From contig JBCCUK010000005.1 of NCBI GenBank assembly GCA_039196965.1, positions 62,001 to 126,000 of the forward strand: 64,000 bases of DNA. Direction: 5' to 3'. Origin of the DNA: CALLCD01 sp039196965. GTDB lineage: Bacteria; Pseudomonadota; Alphaproteobacteria; Caulobacterales; Hyphomonadaceae. Below the pieces are notes generated by a model that was not told where the DNA came from, ran no database searches, and saw nothing but the letters and a program-made list of their open reading frames with translations. Shown here in pieces: positions 51,317 through 60,851 of this stretch; within the stretch, counting starts at the first letter, position 1; each line of letters opens with the position of its first letter. A program made the translations under genes and the position numbers.

Positions 51317-52408
51317 GTGCGTATAATGCTGATTACCGATGCATGGGACCCGCAGGTGAACGGGGTTGTCCGGACCATGAAGCGTGTGATCGCCGAATGC
51401 GAAGAGATGGGGCATGACTGGGAAGTGGTTTCCCCGGCAGACGGTTTTCGTACAATCCCGCTCCCAACCTATTCGGAGATTCGCCTCGCCCTCGGTGCCA
51501 AAAAGGCCATTGAGCGGCGCTTCGATGATTTCGAGCCGGATGCGATTCATATCGCCACGGAGGGGACGCTCGGCATGGCTGGCCGCTCGCTATGCCTAAA
51601 GCTAAAACACCCGTTCTCGACATCTTATCACACGCGGTTTCCGGAATATGTGTCAGCCCGTTTTCCTATGCCTCTGGCATTAGGGTATGCCTTCGTTCGG
51701 TGGTTCCATCGATATTCCGGCAAGGTGATGGTGGCGACGCCATCGATGCGCGAAGAGCTGATCGCACGGAAGTTCGACAATGTCGTCTCGTGGACGCGAG
51801 GTGTTGATACAGAGCTTTTCCATCCGTCGAAGCGGATAGAGGAGGGCAGCGCTGGGGATCCCTTCGAAGGATTGCCGCGTCCGATTTTTCTTAATGTCGG
51901 CCGGGTCGCCGTTGAGAAGAACATAGAAGCGTTCCTTCAGTGCGAGGTCGATGGTTCAAAGGTGGTGGTCGGCGATGGGCCGCAGCTTGAGGAGCTGAAG
52001 GCAAAGTATCCGGATGCCCATTTTCTCGGTGCAAAGTTTGGAGACGAACTCGCCGTCTGCTTCGCCAGCGCCGATGTCTTCGCATTTCCGAGCCTTACCG
52101 ACACGTTCGGTCTTGTTATTCTAGAAGCGATGGCGACCGGCACGCCCGTCGCTGCCTATGATGCCCCCGGGCCAAAAGACATTATTCCGGGATCAGATGC
52201 GGGTATCATTGATGAGGATCTCGGCCGGGCCATGACAGCCTGCCTCGCACTCGACCGAAGCACCGTGCGAACCTATGCGGAGACCTATTCGTGGCGCGCC
52301 TGCGCCGAAGCGTTTGTTGAAAATCTCGCACCGTTGCCACCTTTGGAGCGGAGGCGTTTCTGGCGACGTCTCAGACGATTGCGCCGTCGGAGGCGGCCGG
52401 AGGCCTAG
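51317..52408 (+). CDS. GDP-mannose-type glycosyltransferase, family 4 fold
   Basis: GT-B fold glycosyltransferase of about 363 residues. LITDAWDPQVNGVVRTM at the N-terminus, FSTSYHTRFPEYVSARF, and PSLTDTFGLVILEAMATGTPVAAY (EX7E donor motif) match the MgtA/alpha-mannosyltransferase group, which makes glycolipids such as glucuronyl- or mannosyl-diacylglycerol. I start it at GTG 51317 (MRIMLITD) with GAAGGG upstream; a TTG at 51284 adds 11 residues. The C-terminus is strongly basic. Confidence 0.88.
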   Translation: MRIMLITDAWDPQVNGVVRTMKRVIAECEEMGHDWEVVSPADGFRTIPLPTYSEIRLALGAKKAIERRFDDFEPDAIHIATEGTLGMAGRSLCLKLKHPFSTSYHTRFPEYVSARFPMPLALGYAFVRWFHRYSGKVMVATPSMREELIARKFDNVVSWTRGVDTELFHPSKRIEEGSAGDPFEGLPRPIFLNVGRVAVEKNIEAFLQCEVDGSKVVVGDGPQLEELKAKYPDAHFLGAKFGDELAVCFASADVFAFPSLTDTFGLVILEAMATGTPVAAYDAPGPKDIIPGSDAGIIDEDLGRAMTACLALDRSTVRTYAETYSWRACAEAFVENLAPLPPLERRRFWRRLRRLRRRRRPEA

Positions 52409-52662
52409 GCGTCCTGGTCGGGCGCTTCGCCGTCAAGCCAAACTTCAACCGGACCTTTCAGTTTCACCGTCACCGGGCGGCCCCGGCGATCGACCGCTTT
52501 TCCGGCGGCAATGCGGATCCAGCCTTCGGAAATGCAATATTCTTCCACATTTACACGCTCTTCGCCCTTGAAGCGGATGTTCACACCCCTTGTGAGAAGG
52601 GCGGCGTCGAAATATGGGCTCGTAGGGTCTTGGCTAAGCCGGTCGGGGAGTTCTGTTGACAT
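52405..52662 (-). CDS. DUF3297 family protein
   Basis: Conserved 85-residue protein (LPDRLSQDPTSPYFDAALL, GVNIRFKGEERVNVEEYCI) typical of alpha- and gammaproteobacteria; function unknown. No signal or membrane segment. Its stop overlaps the convergent glycosyltransferase stop by four bases. Confidence 0.82.
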   Translation of the reverse strand: MSTELPDRLSQDPTSPYFDAALLTRGVNIRFKGEERVNVEEYCISEGWIRIAAGKAVDRRGRPVTVKLKGPVEVWLDGEAPDQDA

Positions 52663-53092
52663 GGGGCGGATCTAGCCCAGGGCGCGTCCTGTGTTCAAGT
52701 CCAGGCAAAGTTGTGGGCCTGCATCTCGTCGTTTCGCCAAAGCGCCAGACTTGGACGCTCTTCGGAAACGAATGGGACATGCAGGCTTTTCCACAGAATA
52801 TTTTTCCACGAATCCTGCGCGCTCGGCCTCGCTAGATTTTTGCGAACTTTTTTTGAAGTTCGGCGCAGTGACCGAAACACCAATGAGGACAGGGCATTCG
52901 CCGCCCCATTGCGTGGCGGCTCCGCTGTCAAGGACGGTTTTCGGTGCAAAACTCACCATTTGCGCAAATGCGCCATTGACGATCAGTTAACCTTCGAACC
53001 ACTATATCTTGTGTCAGGATTGGATTGAGGCGCTGTATATGGCGGTGCTGGGGGCCAATTCTCAAATAGTCGTTGGAAAATTCGAGGGCGTG
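52663..53092 (+). promoter_or_regulatory. Intergenic region upstream of nrdA
   Basis: 430 bases between divergent DUF3297 and nrdA. I see no gene. It has two TTTTCCAC repeats (52787-52812) separated by AGAATA, a run of seven T near 52850, and an NrdR-like box at 52999-53014. The rest shows nothing that I can assign. Confidence 0.5.
52999..53014. promoter_or_regulatory. NrdR-like box before nrdA
   Basis: CCACTATATCTTGTGT matches the known NrdR palindrome pattern (ACAC-TATAT-CTTGTGT type) in all but the first base. It lies 79 bases before the nrdA ATG. NrdR normally needs two boxes; I did not find a clear second one at the usual one- to three-turn distance. Confidence 0.6.
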
Positions 53093-54973
53093 ATGTCTGC
53101 AAAGCAAGCTATTGTCGAGAAACCATCCGGAGCTGTTCGCCGTGGAAAACCGAAGCGCTCCGACTTTGATGTTATCGAGGGCTCCCATGTCAGCCCGGCA
53201 GATATCTACATCGATGCCTCCCGAGATGCGAACCTGACAGAGTTCGGTAAGAAGACGCTGGAGGACCGCTATCTGCTTCCGGGAGAGTCATTTCAGGATA
53301 TGTTTGCCAGGGTGTCTGCAGCCTTTGCCGATGATCTCACCCACGCCCAGCGCCTTTATGACTATATGTCGAAGCTCTGGTTCATGCCCGCCACACCCGT
53401 TCTTTCCAATGGCGGAGCTGAGCGCGGCTTGCCAATCTCCTGCTTTCTCAATCAGGTGGGCGATTCGCTTGACGATATTGTCGGCACCTGGACCGAGAAT
53501 GTCTGGCTCGCCTCCAATGGTGGCGGCATCGGCACCTATTGGGGCAATGTACGCTCCATCGGTGAGAAAGTGGGGCAGAACGGACAGACCTCGGGAATTA
53601 TCCCGTTTGTCCGGGTCATGGATTCGCTGACCCTTGCCATCTCACAAGGCTCACTACGCCGCGGGTCCGCCGCTTGCTACTTGGATGTTCATCATCCTGA
53701 AATTGAGGAATTCCTCGAAATCCGGAAGCCATCGGGCGATTTCAACCGGAAAAGCCTCAACCTGCACCACGGCATTAATATCACTGACGCTTTTATGGAA
53801 GCGGTGCGGAAGGATGAGGAATTCAGCCTGATCAGCCCGAAGTCTGGCGAGGTTCTGAAAACGGTCAATGCCCGGAAAATATGGCAGAAAATTCTTGAAT
53901 TGCGCATCCAGACCGGAGAGCCGTATCTGCTATTCACCGACACGGTGAACAATGCCATGCCGGCTCATCAGAAACAGCTTGGCCTGAAAGTTACCCAGTC
54001 CAATCTTTGTTCCGAAATCACTCTGCCCACCGGCATCGATAATCATGGCGAAGACCGTACGGCGGTATGCTGCCTGTCATCGCTGAATGCTGAAAAGTAT
54101 CTGGAATGGAAAAAGGACGAACAGTTCCTCGAAGATATTTTCCGCTTTCTTGACAATGTATTGAGCGATTTCATCGAGCGGGCACCGAGTGAAATGGCCC
54201 GAGCTGTTTACTCGGCCCAGCGCGAACGTTCCGTTGGTCTCGGAGTGATGGGTTTCCATTCCTTCCTGCAAAGTCTTGGCGTTCCACTGGAGAGCCCCAT
54301 GGCGAAAAGCTGGAACACCCAGATGTTCAAGCATGTGCGCCAGGGGGCAGATGCTGCATCCGTGAAACTCGCAAAGGAGCGGGGGTCTTGTGGTGACGCC
54401 GAAGAGGTCGGCATTCTTGCTCGCTTCAGCCACAAAATGGCAGTGGCTCCAACAGCTTCTATTTCCATCATCTGCGGCGGCACCAGCGCGGGCATCGAGC
54501 CGATACCGGCCAATGTTTACACGCACAAGACGCTGTCCGGATCGTTCACGGTGAAAAACCGCCAACTTGAAGCCCTGCTTGAAGAGAAGGGCAAGAACAC
54601 GGACGCGGTCTGGAATACCATTTTGGAGCATGAGGGTTCGGTTCAGCACCTTGATTTCTTGAATGAAGAGGAAAAAATGGTCTTCCGCACGGCTTTTGAG
54701 ATCGATCAGCGCTGGATCATCGAGCATGCCGCCGACCGTACCCCCTATATCTGTCAGGCCCAGTCGTTAAACCTGTTTTTGCCCGGCGACATTGATAAAT
54801 GGGATCTTCACATGCTGCATTGGACAGCTTGGGAGCGGGGCCTGAAGTCGCTCTATTACTGCCGCTCCAAATCGGTACAGCGTGCTGCATTTGCTGGCTC
54901 CGAAGCCAAATCGGACCTCGGCGGAATGGAGACTCCGAAGACCGATTATGAAGAATGCCTCGCCTGCCAGTAA
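53093..54973 (+). CDS. nrdA: Ribonucleoside-diphosphate reductase alpha subunit (class I)
   Basis: Catalytic subunit (about 626 aa) that makes deoxyribonucleotides. FMPATPVLSNGGAERGLPISC holds the first active-site Cys, NLCSEITLPTGI the third region, and the C-terminal ECLACQ the redox CxxC that reloads the site. PTASISIICGGTSAGIEP is diagnostic. ATG 53093 follows GAGGGCG; an in-frame ATG at 53009 overlaps the NrdR box. The roughly 90-residue N-terminal ATP-cone of E. coli-type NrdA is absent. nrdB is not in the window. Confidence 0.93.
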   Translation: MSAKQAIVEKPSGAVRRGKPKRSDFDVIEGSHVSPADIYIDASRDANLTEFGKKTLEDRYLLPGESFQDMFARVSAAFADDLTHAQRLYDYMSKLWFMPATPVLSNGGAERGLPISCFLNQVGDSLDDIVGTWTENVWLASNGGGIGTYWGNVRSIGEKVGQNGQTSGIIPFVRVMDSLTLAISQGSLRRGSAACYLDVHHPEIEEFLEIRKPSGDFNRKSLNLHHGINITDAFMEAVRKDEEFSLISPKSGEVLKTVNARKIWQKILELRIQTGEPYLLFTDTVNNAMPAHQKQLGLKVTQSNLCSEITLPTGIDNHGEDRTAVCCLSSLNAEKYLEWKKDEQFLEDIFRFLDNVLSDFIERAPSEMARAVYSAQRERSVGLGVMGFHSFLQSLGVPLESPMAKSWNTQMFKHVRQGADAASVKLAKERGSCGDAEEVGILARFSHKMAVAPTASISIICGGTSAGIEPIPANVYTHKTLSGSFTVKNRQLEALLEEKGKNTDAVWNTILEHEGSVQHLDFLNEEEKMVFRTAFEIDQRWIIEHAADRTPYICQAQSLNLFLPGDIDKWDLHMLHWTAWERGLKSLYYCRSKSVQRAAFAGSEAKSDLGGMETPKTDYEECLACQ

Positions 54974-55000
54974 CCTGAGGTAAATAGGCAACACTTGCAC

Positions 55001-55027
55001 AAAGGCGGGCGAAAGATCCGCCTTTTT
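55001..55027 (+). terminator. Terminator after nrdA
   Basis: Stem AAAGGCGG / CCGCCTTT with a 9-base loop, followed by a run of T, 28 bases after the nrdA stop. It fits a rho-independent terminator and implies that nrdA is transcribed alone. Confidence 0.82.
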
Positions 55028-55219
55028 CGCTTGTTTCCCGTAGTTTTACCTATTTTTCGGCATATTTCGGCGGAATAATTTGGCAGGCTGCCATTAACGT
55101 TTGGCGGAGAAACCGGTCAAAACTGGCTTTTTTTGTTCAGATCGGGTTAAATAAAACAGGGTCTACTCCGGGGACTGTATTTTGCATGTGGAGTGACTCT
55201 AGTGAGAGGCGCGGGACGG

Positions 55220-56128
55220 ATGATCGTTAGCACTCTTGGATTACTCGGAGCCTTGGCTTGCGAGGGATGCACGTTCTTTGTGATGGATGAGGAAGCTTAT
55301 GCTGCGCCTCCGTCACAAGGGCAGATCGTGCTGTCGCCAAGCACTGCGATGTTGCTGGCCGCACCAGGGCCTCTCGGCTCAGTCGAACTTGAGCCGATCG
55401 TGCCACCACAACTTGACCCCCATGAACGCATTGATCTGGTTGAAGACATTCTTGTTGATTATGGCATCCAGATTCCCGAAGTGCCGCGCTTCGGAAGCCA
55501 AACCGTCGGCGCGCCAGTCTATATCACAGGATCGGCTGAGGAGCCTGGTCTGATGCTGTCGAGCGGTGTTCGCTTCAATCCCGTCGAACGTACGGATTGG
55601 TCAACAAATCCGGTGCTCCGCATCGTCAATGGCAGGCTTAATGCCCAGAGACTGTCCGGGCCAAATTTTGACCGTGAAGCCGTTAATGCGGAATTTTCTG
55701 TCTCTGCGCCCAGCGAATTTACTGGTTTGAACTTCGACATTGGTGTGGTGCCTCGGGCGAGCCTGTCATCGGAGGGCGATTTCAGTGTACGTCGAATCGG
55801 GGCTGAATTCCGCCTGGGTCAGGATATTGATCAGCGCGGAAATTCAGATGGCTTGCCGAGCTGGTATGTCTTCGCCGGTGCCGATGGTGAGGCTTTGATT
55901 TTCAACAACAACACGGGGAGTCTCGGGTTTAATCTCGGTATGGTCGATGGTCTCCAGCTGCGCGATCAGGTCACCGTAGGTGATATACAGGCCGGGCTTA
56001 CCGTACACCGCTATGGTACAAACTTTTCATTTTCCTATATTCGCCGCGAAGTAGAATATGAGTTGAATGCTGAGCAACTCGAGCGCAATGAAGATTTCGG
56101 CGGTCTGACCATTAGCTGGCGGCGATAG
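55220..56128 (+). CDS. Probable outer-membrane beta-barrel protein (LpxR-like, low certainty)
   Basis: About 302 residues from ATG 55220 (a GTG at 55193 adds nine). A signal peptide or lipoprotein-like start (ISTLGLLGALACEGC region) precedes alternating polar/hydrophobic strands. The C-terminus NFSFSYIRREVEYEL...DFGGLTISWRR resembles the last strands of DUF2219/LpxR lipid A deacylases, but the N-terminal two-thirds is not clearly of that family. It is flanked by the nrdA terminator and a small hypothetical gene. Confidence 0.55.
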   Translation: MIVSTLGLLGALACEGCTFFVMDEEAYAAPPSQGQIVLSPSTAMLLAAPGPLGSVELEPIVPPQLDPHERIDLVEDILVDYGIQIPEVPRFGSQTVGAPVYITGSAEEPGLMLSSGVRFNPVERTDWSTNPVLRIVNGRLNAQRLSGPNFDREAVNAEFSVSAPSEFTGLNFDIGVVPRASLSSEGDFSVRRIGAEFRLGQDIDQRGNSDGLPSWYVFAGADGEALIFNNNTGSLGFNLGMVDGLQLRDQVTVGDIQAGLTVHRYGTNFSFSYIRREVEYELNAEQLERNEDFGGLTISWRR

Positions 56129-56165
56129 GCTGATTGCTCGCGCCTGCTGCTGGGGCACCATATCC

Positions 56166-56528
56166 CTACAACTTGCCTCGCATGGATAGCGATGTTCTGT
56201 TCATAGCCGTAAGATCTGCCTCGCCAGAGAGACACGCCTTACCAAGGTCGATTGCGTCTTTCAGTACATGCCTCGACGCATTCCGCCAGGCGGGCGGTTT
56301 GATCGCCGTGCGCCATGGCTGCCCAACGGTGCAATCGAGCAGAATGCGGGCAAAACAATGGTCTTCCAGAACCGGCCAGTGACGGTCGCGAGCGGCGTTC
56401 GGAAGATCCTCCTCAACGAGTTTTCGCCAATCCCTCCTAAGGGAACTGATATCACCTCTCCTGTCAGGCTCTAAGAGCTCTTTGAAATCGCGCTGCTGAT
56501 AGTTTGGTGTTGGGTGGTCTTTCGGCAT
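56166..56528 (-). CDS. Conserved hypothetical protein
   Basis: 120 residues, no signal or membrane segment, rich in Arg, Trp and Asp. Motifs WRKLVEEDLP, WPVLEDHCFARILLD and GEADLTAMNRTSL remind me of small alphaproteobacterial proteins annotated as GCN5-related or hypothetical, but no acetyltransferase motif is visible. It is divergent from the pseudouridine synthase gene, 50 bases apart. Confidence 0.6.
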   Translation of the reverse strand: MPKDHPTPNYQQRDFKELLEPDRRGDISSLRRDWRKLVEEDLPNAARDRHWPVLEDHCFARILLDCTVGQPWRTAIKPPAWRNASRHVLKDAIDLGKACLSGEADLTAMNRTSLSMRGKL

Positions 56529-56578
56529 GCTCAGAAATTTATGCCGTCTCTCTCTTTGGCCAAATTGCCGGAGGCGCT

Positions 56579-57139
56579 ATGCCGGTATCCATGACTTCAC
56601 TGATCCTCTTCAACAAGCCCTATGGCGTCCTGTCGCAATTTACCGACAAGAGCAATGAAGATAGCCCGCGACCAACTCTGTCGCATTATATTGCTGTGCC
56701 CAATATATATCCGGCGGGCCGGCTTGATAAAGATTCCGAAGGGCTGATGGTTCTGACCGACAACGGCAAGCTCCAAGGGCGAATCTCAAATCCGAAATAT
56801 AAAATGCCCAAAACGTACTGGGTTCAGGTCGAAGGCGAACCTGGCGACGCGGTATTGAAAGAAATCAGGTCGGGAATTTTATTAAAAGACGGAATCACCG
56901 CCCCCGCCAAGGTGCAGTTGATAAGAGAGCCGAACCGGCTCTGGCCCCGTGATCCTCCTATCCGTATACGGAAATCTGTACCAGATAGCTGGCTATCTTT
57001 GACAATCCGTGAGGGGAGGAATAGGCAGGTCCGGCGGATGACTGCGGCAGTCGGCCATCCAACGCTTCGTCTTATCCGATGTGCAATCGGCGACTGGACG
57101 CTGGATGGCCTTTTACCCGGTGAGTGGCGGAATGATTAG
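56579..57139 (+). CDS. 23S rRNA pseudouridine synthase, RluE-like
   Basis: RsuA/RluE-family pseudouridine synthase (186 aa) without S4 domain. LILFNKPYGVLSQF, YPAGRLDKDSEGLMVLTDNGKL (catalytic Asp in GRLDKDSEG) and IREGRNRQVRRMTAAVGHPTLRLIR are clear. RluE modifies U2457 of 23S rRNA in E. coli; the substrate here is inferred. GGAGG five bases before ATG 56579 fixes the start. The stop overlaps the convergent haloperoxidase stop. Confidence 0.9.
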   Translation: MPVSMTSLILFNKPYGVLSQFTDKSNEDSPRPTLSHYIAVPNIYPAGRLDKDSEGLMVLTDNGKLQGRISNPKYKMPKTYWVQVEGEPGDAVLKEIRSGILLKDGITAPAKVQLIREPNRLWPRDPPIRIRKSVPDSWLSLTIREGRNRQVRRMTAAVGHPTLRLIRCAIGDWTLDGLLPGEWRND

Positions 57140-58944
57140 CCGCCAATCTCCGTTACATTACCGTTGCGGATCAGGATCCGTTGGCCATTAAACTTGCGCA
57201 GTGTCAGGCCATCAAATTCCTCATTGTAGGTAACACTATAGTCACGCAGGAGCGCAATGCCGACGGCCTCACCGATCAGGTTGCCCTCGCCATCGGAGCG
57301 CCAGTGCATGCCGGCGGCATCGCGGGCATGGGTAACGTTGGCCACAAGCTTGTTGAGCTCTCCACCGATGGTGAGTGCTTCACCGCCCCACGGAATAAGT
57401 TCTGTACCGTTACGGTTGGCTTGAACTGGTGCGGGGATTACGAAATCCTCATTGACGAAGGCCTTGAGCACTGTGCTTCCAGCCGCAACGAAGGAAGAGT
57501 GTCCACCAGGATACGCCGGATGCGATGGAGATCCTTCAGGGAACGCCATAGGCAGCAGGCCATTTGCGCTGATATCCGTATTGTCCGTCACCCCGTTCAC
57601 GCGGCGGCTTTCGTTTGCCGCCATACGGTATACGCGAGAGTCGATGAGGCGTGCACCGAGGCCGTAATCTCGCTCACCACGCGCCTGAACATTCAAGCGT
57701 CCACCATAGACTTCGGGGCGGGCGCGGCGGTGGTTGAGCCACTTCTGGTACCAGGCACCGGTCAGGGACTGACGTGGCGCATGCACAGTCAGGTGCGAGA
57801 TATCCGGTAGACCGAAGGTGACAAAGCCTTCCTGGGTCGCGCTGTTCACACGATTATATGGCAGGGCAGGATCAAATGCTTCATCCGTGCCAAAGCCAAA
57901 GATCACAGAAAGTGCGTGAAGCGGTGACTGAAGCGGGAAGTCGCGATGGACCCATTCGGAGAGGTCGCGCATCTTGCTGATAAAGCGAACTCTATCCGTG
58001 AACACTGAGGCATTCCCGCCAGGCGCGCGAGCGTTCGGCGCGAAACCCCGCTGAATGGCCAGCCATTCAGGAAATTGCGTCATGAACTGGTTTGCACCGC
58101 CCCGTTCAAGGCGCGGATAACGCTGTTCGACATTCAGTTGTCCAATGACAAAATTCTTCAAGAGGAACTGACTGACGAGCGGTCCGACTTCTGTTCCCGG
58201 TGCCCGAATGCCCATGGTCGGCAGACCACCACGACCGAAGTTCTGAGGTGTCACAACGCCATTGTCGGTCGGCACAGCATCAGCGATGGCTGGGAATGTG
58301 TTCAGGGAGTCAACGACCCGCTGTATTTTATTGTTCGTATCATATTCAATGAACGGAACATCCCGGGTTACTGAATAACCGTAAAGCTCTGCCATTTCCG
58401 CTTCAGTAACATCACCGTCGAAAGCTGGGGCAGGGTTGATACGGTTTGCGTTTCCGTCGAGACCGGAGAGCTCGAACGCATACGCTCCCTGCGGGCTGAC
58501 GAGACGCTGGCGCAGTGGATCGTTTTCACGGCCCACAAGAATGGCTTCGAAATCTGAATCCTGTCGGCTCGCCAGAGCAGTGGTAAATGACAGATACGAA
58601 GCTTGGGTGACTTCGCCGCGCGCGTTGTGCTTCAGGGTTTTTGAGAAGTTGCCGATAAAGTCTGGGAGACGGACTTCATCATCATTTACGGCCTGCGGAG
58701 TTCCAGGCGCTTCATTTCTATTTACATTAGCCCTTCGCCGTCTCAATTGCGCTGCATCCTGCGCTCTGGATATCGGGTCCTGCGCAAGTGATTCCCCAAG
58801 TGCTGTATTCGCCGCTGCTGGAGGTGCTAATCCTCCTGCGCCTGCCGCAACCGCAGTCGCCACGGTTGCGCCGCGAAGAATATCGCGCCTCGAGACATCA
58901 AAACCAGATGTGTCTTGATTATCAGTAGTCGTATTTTTGGACAT
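57136..58944 (-). CDS. Tat-exported vanadium-haloperoxidase-like (PAP2-fold) protein
   Basis: Protein of 602 residues. A Tat signal (SRRDILRGATVATAVAAGAGG) shows export in folded form. A long helical N-terminal half is followed by the PAP2/haloperoxidase motifs HPAYPGGHSSFVAAG (about residues 475-490) and THARDAAGMHWRSDGEG (about 538-553), which hold the vanadate/phosphate-binding Gly-His and the Arg-His pair. Bacterial members oxidise bromide or iodide with H2O2. Classic PSGH reads PGGH here. The upstream 246 bases before mutM hold no gene. Confidence 0.9.
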   Translation of the reverse strand: MSKNTTTDNQDTSGFDVSRRDILRGATVATAVAAGAGGLAPPAAANTALGESLAQDPISRAQDAAQLRRRRANVNRNEAPGTPQAVNDDEVRLPDFIGNFSKTLKHNARGEVTQASYLSFTTALASRQDSDFEAILVGRENDPLRQRLVSPQGAYAFELSGLDGNANRINPAPAFDGDVTEAEMAELYGYSVTRDVPFIEYDTNNKIQRVVDSLNTFPAIADAVPTDNGVVTPQNFGRGGLPTMGIRAPGTEVGPLVSQFLLKNFVIGQLNVEQRYPRLERGGANQFMTQFPEWLAIQRGFAPNARAPGGNASVFTDRVRFISKMRDLSEWVHRDFPLQSPLHALSVIFGFGTDEAFDPALPYNRVNSATQEGFVTFGLPDISHLTVHAPRQSLTGAWYQKWLNHRRARPEVYGGRLNVQARGERDYGLGARLIDSRVYRMAANESRRVNGVTDNTDISANGLLPMAFPEGSPSHPAYPGGHSSFVAAGSTVLKAFVNEDFVIPAPVQANRNGTELIPWGGEALTIGGELNKLVANVTHARDAAGMHWRSDGEGNLIGEAVGIALLRDYSVTYNEEFDGLTLRKFNGQRILIRNGNVTEIGG

Positions 58945-59190
58945 AAAGCCTCCTATCCCGTGCGTGATGCACGGAAGCCACCAATAGAATTTTGATATAG
59001 CCCCCCTCAGGGCCTATCACTGAGCGAATGAGCTGGTATTGCCCTACCAGCGACAGTTGCTTTAGGCTGACGCCACGCAACTCTCAACTAAATAAAAAAT
59101 AATAAAGCGAAGTTTGTTCGGCGGCTCCCAATTAATGGGGATGATGATTATATATCGAAATCAATTTGTCATTTATTTGCAATAGAAGTC
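58945..59190. other. AT-rich spacer between haloperoxidase and mutM
   Basis: A 246-base segment, AT-rich at its mutM side (59090-59190). I see a purine-rich ribosome-binding site for the haloperoxidase gene near 58950 and no other feature; a mutM terminator is not obvious. Confidence 0.4.
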
Positions 59191-60036
59191 TTATCTTTGG
59201 CAACAATTACAATAGAATGTTGACCGGCCGGATTGTACTATACGCCGTACATTATTATTGCACTGCCTACAGACTTTGTTTTCCCTGTCATAGACATCGA
59301 ATTTATGCTGAAAATAACCTAGTGTTCCATTCGCACTAGCAAAATCTGAGATGGAAGATCCGCCTGCATCGATTGCGTCGGATATAACGGCGTTTATCGC
59401 TGGCGCTAAGCGGCTCGCGCGCACTCCGGGAATAGTAGAGGCTTTGCGGCGGGGTGATATGCCGGAGCGGTAAAGTGCTTCACAGACATAAATGTTCCCC
59501 AGTCCGGCAACGACGGATTGGTCGAGCAGGGCGGCTTTGATAGGCGTCTGTTTGCCTTGTAGTGCCCCATCCAGATAATCGGCATTGAAACCATTTGAGA
59601 GCGGCTCTGGTCCGAGGTCTTTTAGCCGAGGGTAGGAATGAAATGTATCCGTCGGCCACAGCTCCATAAATCCAAATCGGCGCGGATCGTTGTAAGTCAC
59701 GGTAATGCCATCGGTGAGATGTAGCACGACGTGATCATGTTTGGAGTCGTCACCGGGATTGTGTTTGAAAGTTGCGGTAGCGGCGTCATTTATGGTGAAC
59801 CGTCCTGTCATACCGAGATGCATCACCAGCGTCTCGCCCGAGGACAGAATGGCTGTCAGGAACTTCGCTTTTCGCCCTAGGGCTTCGACCGTTGATCCCT
59901 CAATCCGCTTTGCAAACTGTGGCGGAAAGGGAAACCGCAAATCGGGTCGCCGTACTTCGGCCTGCAAGATACGTTGCCCCTCCATAGCGGGAGAGAGGCC
60001 ACGTCTCACGGTTTCGACTTCGGGCAATTCAGGCAT
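59191..60036 (-). CDS. mutM: Formamidopyrimidine-DNA glycosylase MutM (Fpg)
   Basis: Base-excision DNA glycosylase/AP lyase (281 aa) that removes 8-oxoguanine. PELPEVETVRRGL with the N-terminal Pro nucleophile, VMHLGMTGRF and the C-terminal zinc finger CRQCNNNVRRIVQSGRSTFYC with CNCC are complete, as is LGYFQHKFDVYDRE. It lies between the haloperoxidase and a peroxiredoxin gene on the same strand. Confidence 0.96.
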   Translation of the reverse strand: MPELPEVETVRRGLSPAMEGQRILQAEVRRPDLRFPFPPQFAKRIEGSTVEALGRKAKFLTAILSSGETLVMHLGMTGRFTINDAATATFKHNPGDDSKHDHVVLHLTDGITVTYNDPRRFGFMELWPTDTFHSYPRLKDLGPEPLSNGFNADYLDGALQGKQTPIKAALLDQSVVAGLGNIYVCEALYRSGISPRRKASTIPGVRASRLAPAINAVISDAIDAGGSSISDFASANGTLGYFQHKFDVYDRENKVCRQCNNNVRRIVQSGRSTFYCNCCQR

Positions 60037-60109
60037 GTGTGAGTGTATAGCTCACAGCGCTCCGATATTGCTATCTGAGCGCTGCTATGGCCTTCGTGGT
60101 TTTGCCTGT

Positions 60110-60766
60110 TCAGGCGATAGCGACAGTCTCTTTCAAGGCTTCAAGGGCGAGGCTTGGCTCCAGACGTCTTGTATAATCGCGATCCACATCGGCCAGCTTA
60201 ATAGTCCCGTCACCGGCGACCACAATTGTTGCCGGGATAGGAAGCGTCCAGCCGCTACCCGCGTTTAGTTGCGGCAGATCCATGCCAAATCCGCCATAGA
60301 GCTTTTGAAGTTCCGGCGGCAGTTCAAAGACAATGCCGAGGGCCTTCGCAAAACTGTTCCCGTCATCGGTCAGGACCGGAAAGCTCAGCTCGTTTTTCTC
60401 GACTGTCGTTAGGGAATTGTCCGGCTTTTCCGGTGTTACGGCGACAAGCTGTCCGCCAAGCGCCTGGATCTGGCCAAGGAGATCCTGATAAGCCTTGAGC
60501 TCCAGATTGCAGTAAGGGCACCAGCCACCGCGATAAAAGGTTATCACCAAAGGACCCTTTGCTAGAAGGTCGGAAATCTTCACGGTCTTTCCGGTGGCGT
60601 CGGTCAAGGTTGCATCGGGAAGCTGATCGCCCGGTTTCGCCGCGCTATCGCCGACACCTTGAGCCGCCAGGTCTTCAGCCGCCTTGCGCATAATGGCGAT
60701 GACCTCCGGCGGGAAGCGTTTGACGGAGCCCGCCGCGATTTGTTCCAGTTCAGTTGCCAGTGACAT
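60110..60766 (-). CDS. Peroxiredoxin-like protein (AhpC/TSA family)
   Basis: 218 residues. An N-terminal helical segment precedes a thioredoxin-fold peroxiredoxin with the motif FYRGGWCPYCNLELKAYQ, which has CxxC rather than the single peroxidatic Cys of classic Prx. ATG 60766 has GGAAT upstream. Members of this subfamily are thought to be thiol peroxidases; the substrate is unknown. It is followed by mutM. Confidence 0.85.
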   Translation of the reverse strand: MSLATELEQIAAGSVKRFPPEVIAIMRKAAEDLAAQGVGDSAAKPGDQLPDATLTDATGKTVKISDLLAKGPLVITFYRGGWCPYCNLELKAYQDLLGQIQALGGQLVAVTPEKPDNSLTTVEKNELSFPVLTDDGNSFAKALGIVFELPPELQKLYGGFGMDLPQLNAGSGWTLPIPATIVVAGDGTIKLADVDRDYTRRLEPSLALEALKETVAIA

Positions 60767-60851
60767 CGGATATTCCTTTCAATGCTCATTACGATTTGGC
60801 GATGATCAACGCGCCTGAACAACTCATATTTGTGTGATGGCTAATCTGCCC

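Noticed and set aside
52787..52812. TTTTCCAC direct repeats as a second NrdR box or DnaA sites
   Set aside because: They lack the NrdR palindrome, are about 200 bases from the clear box, and match the DnaA consensus only partly.
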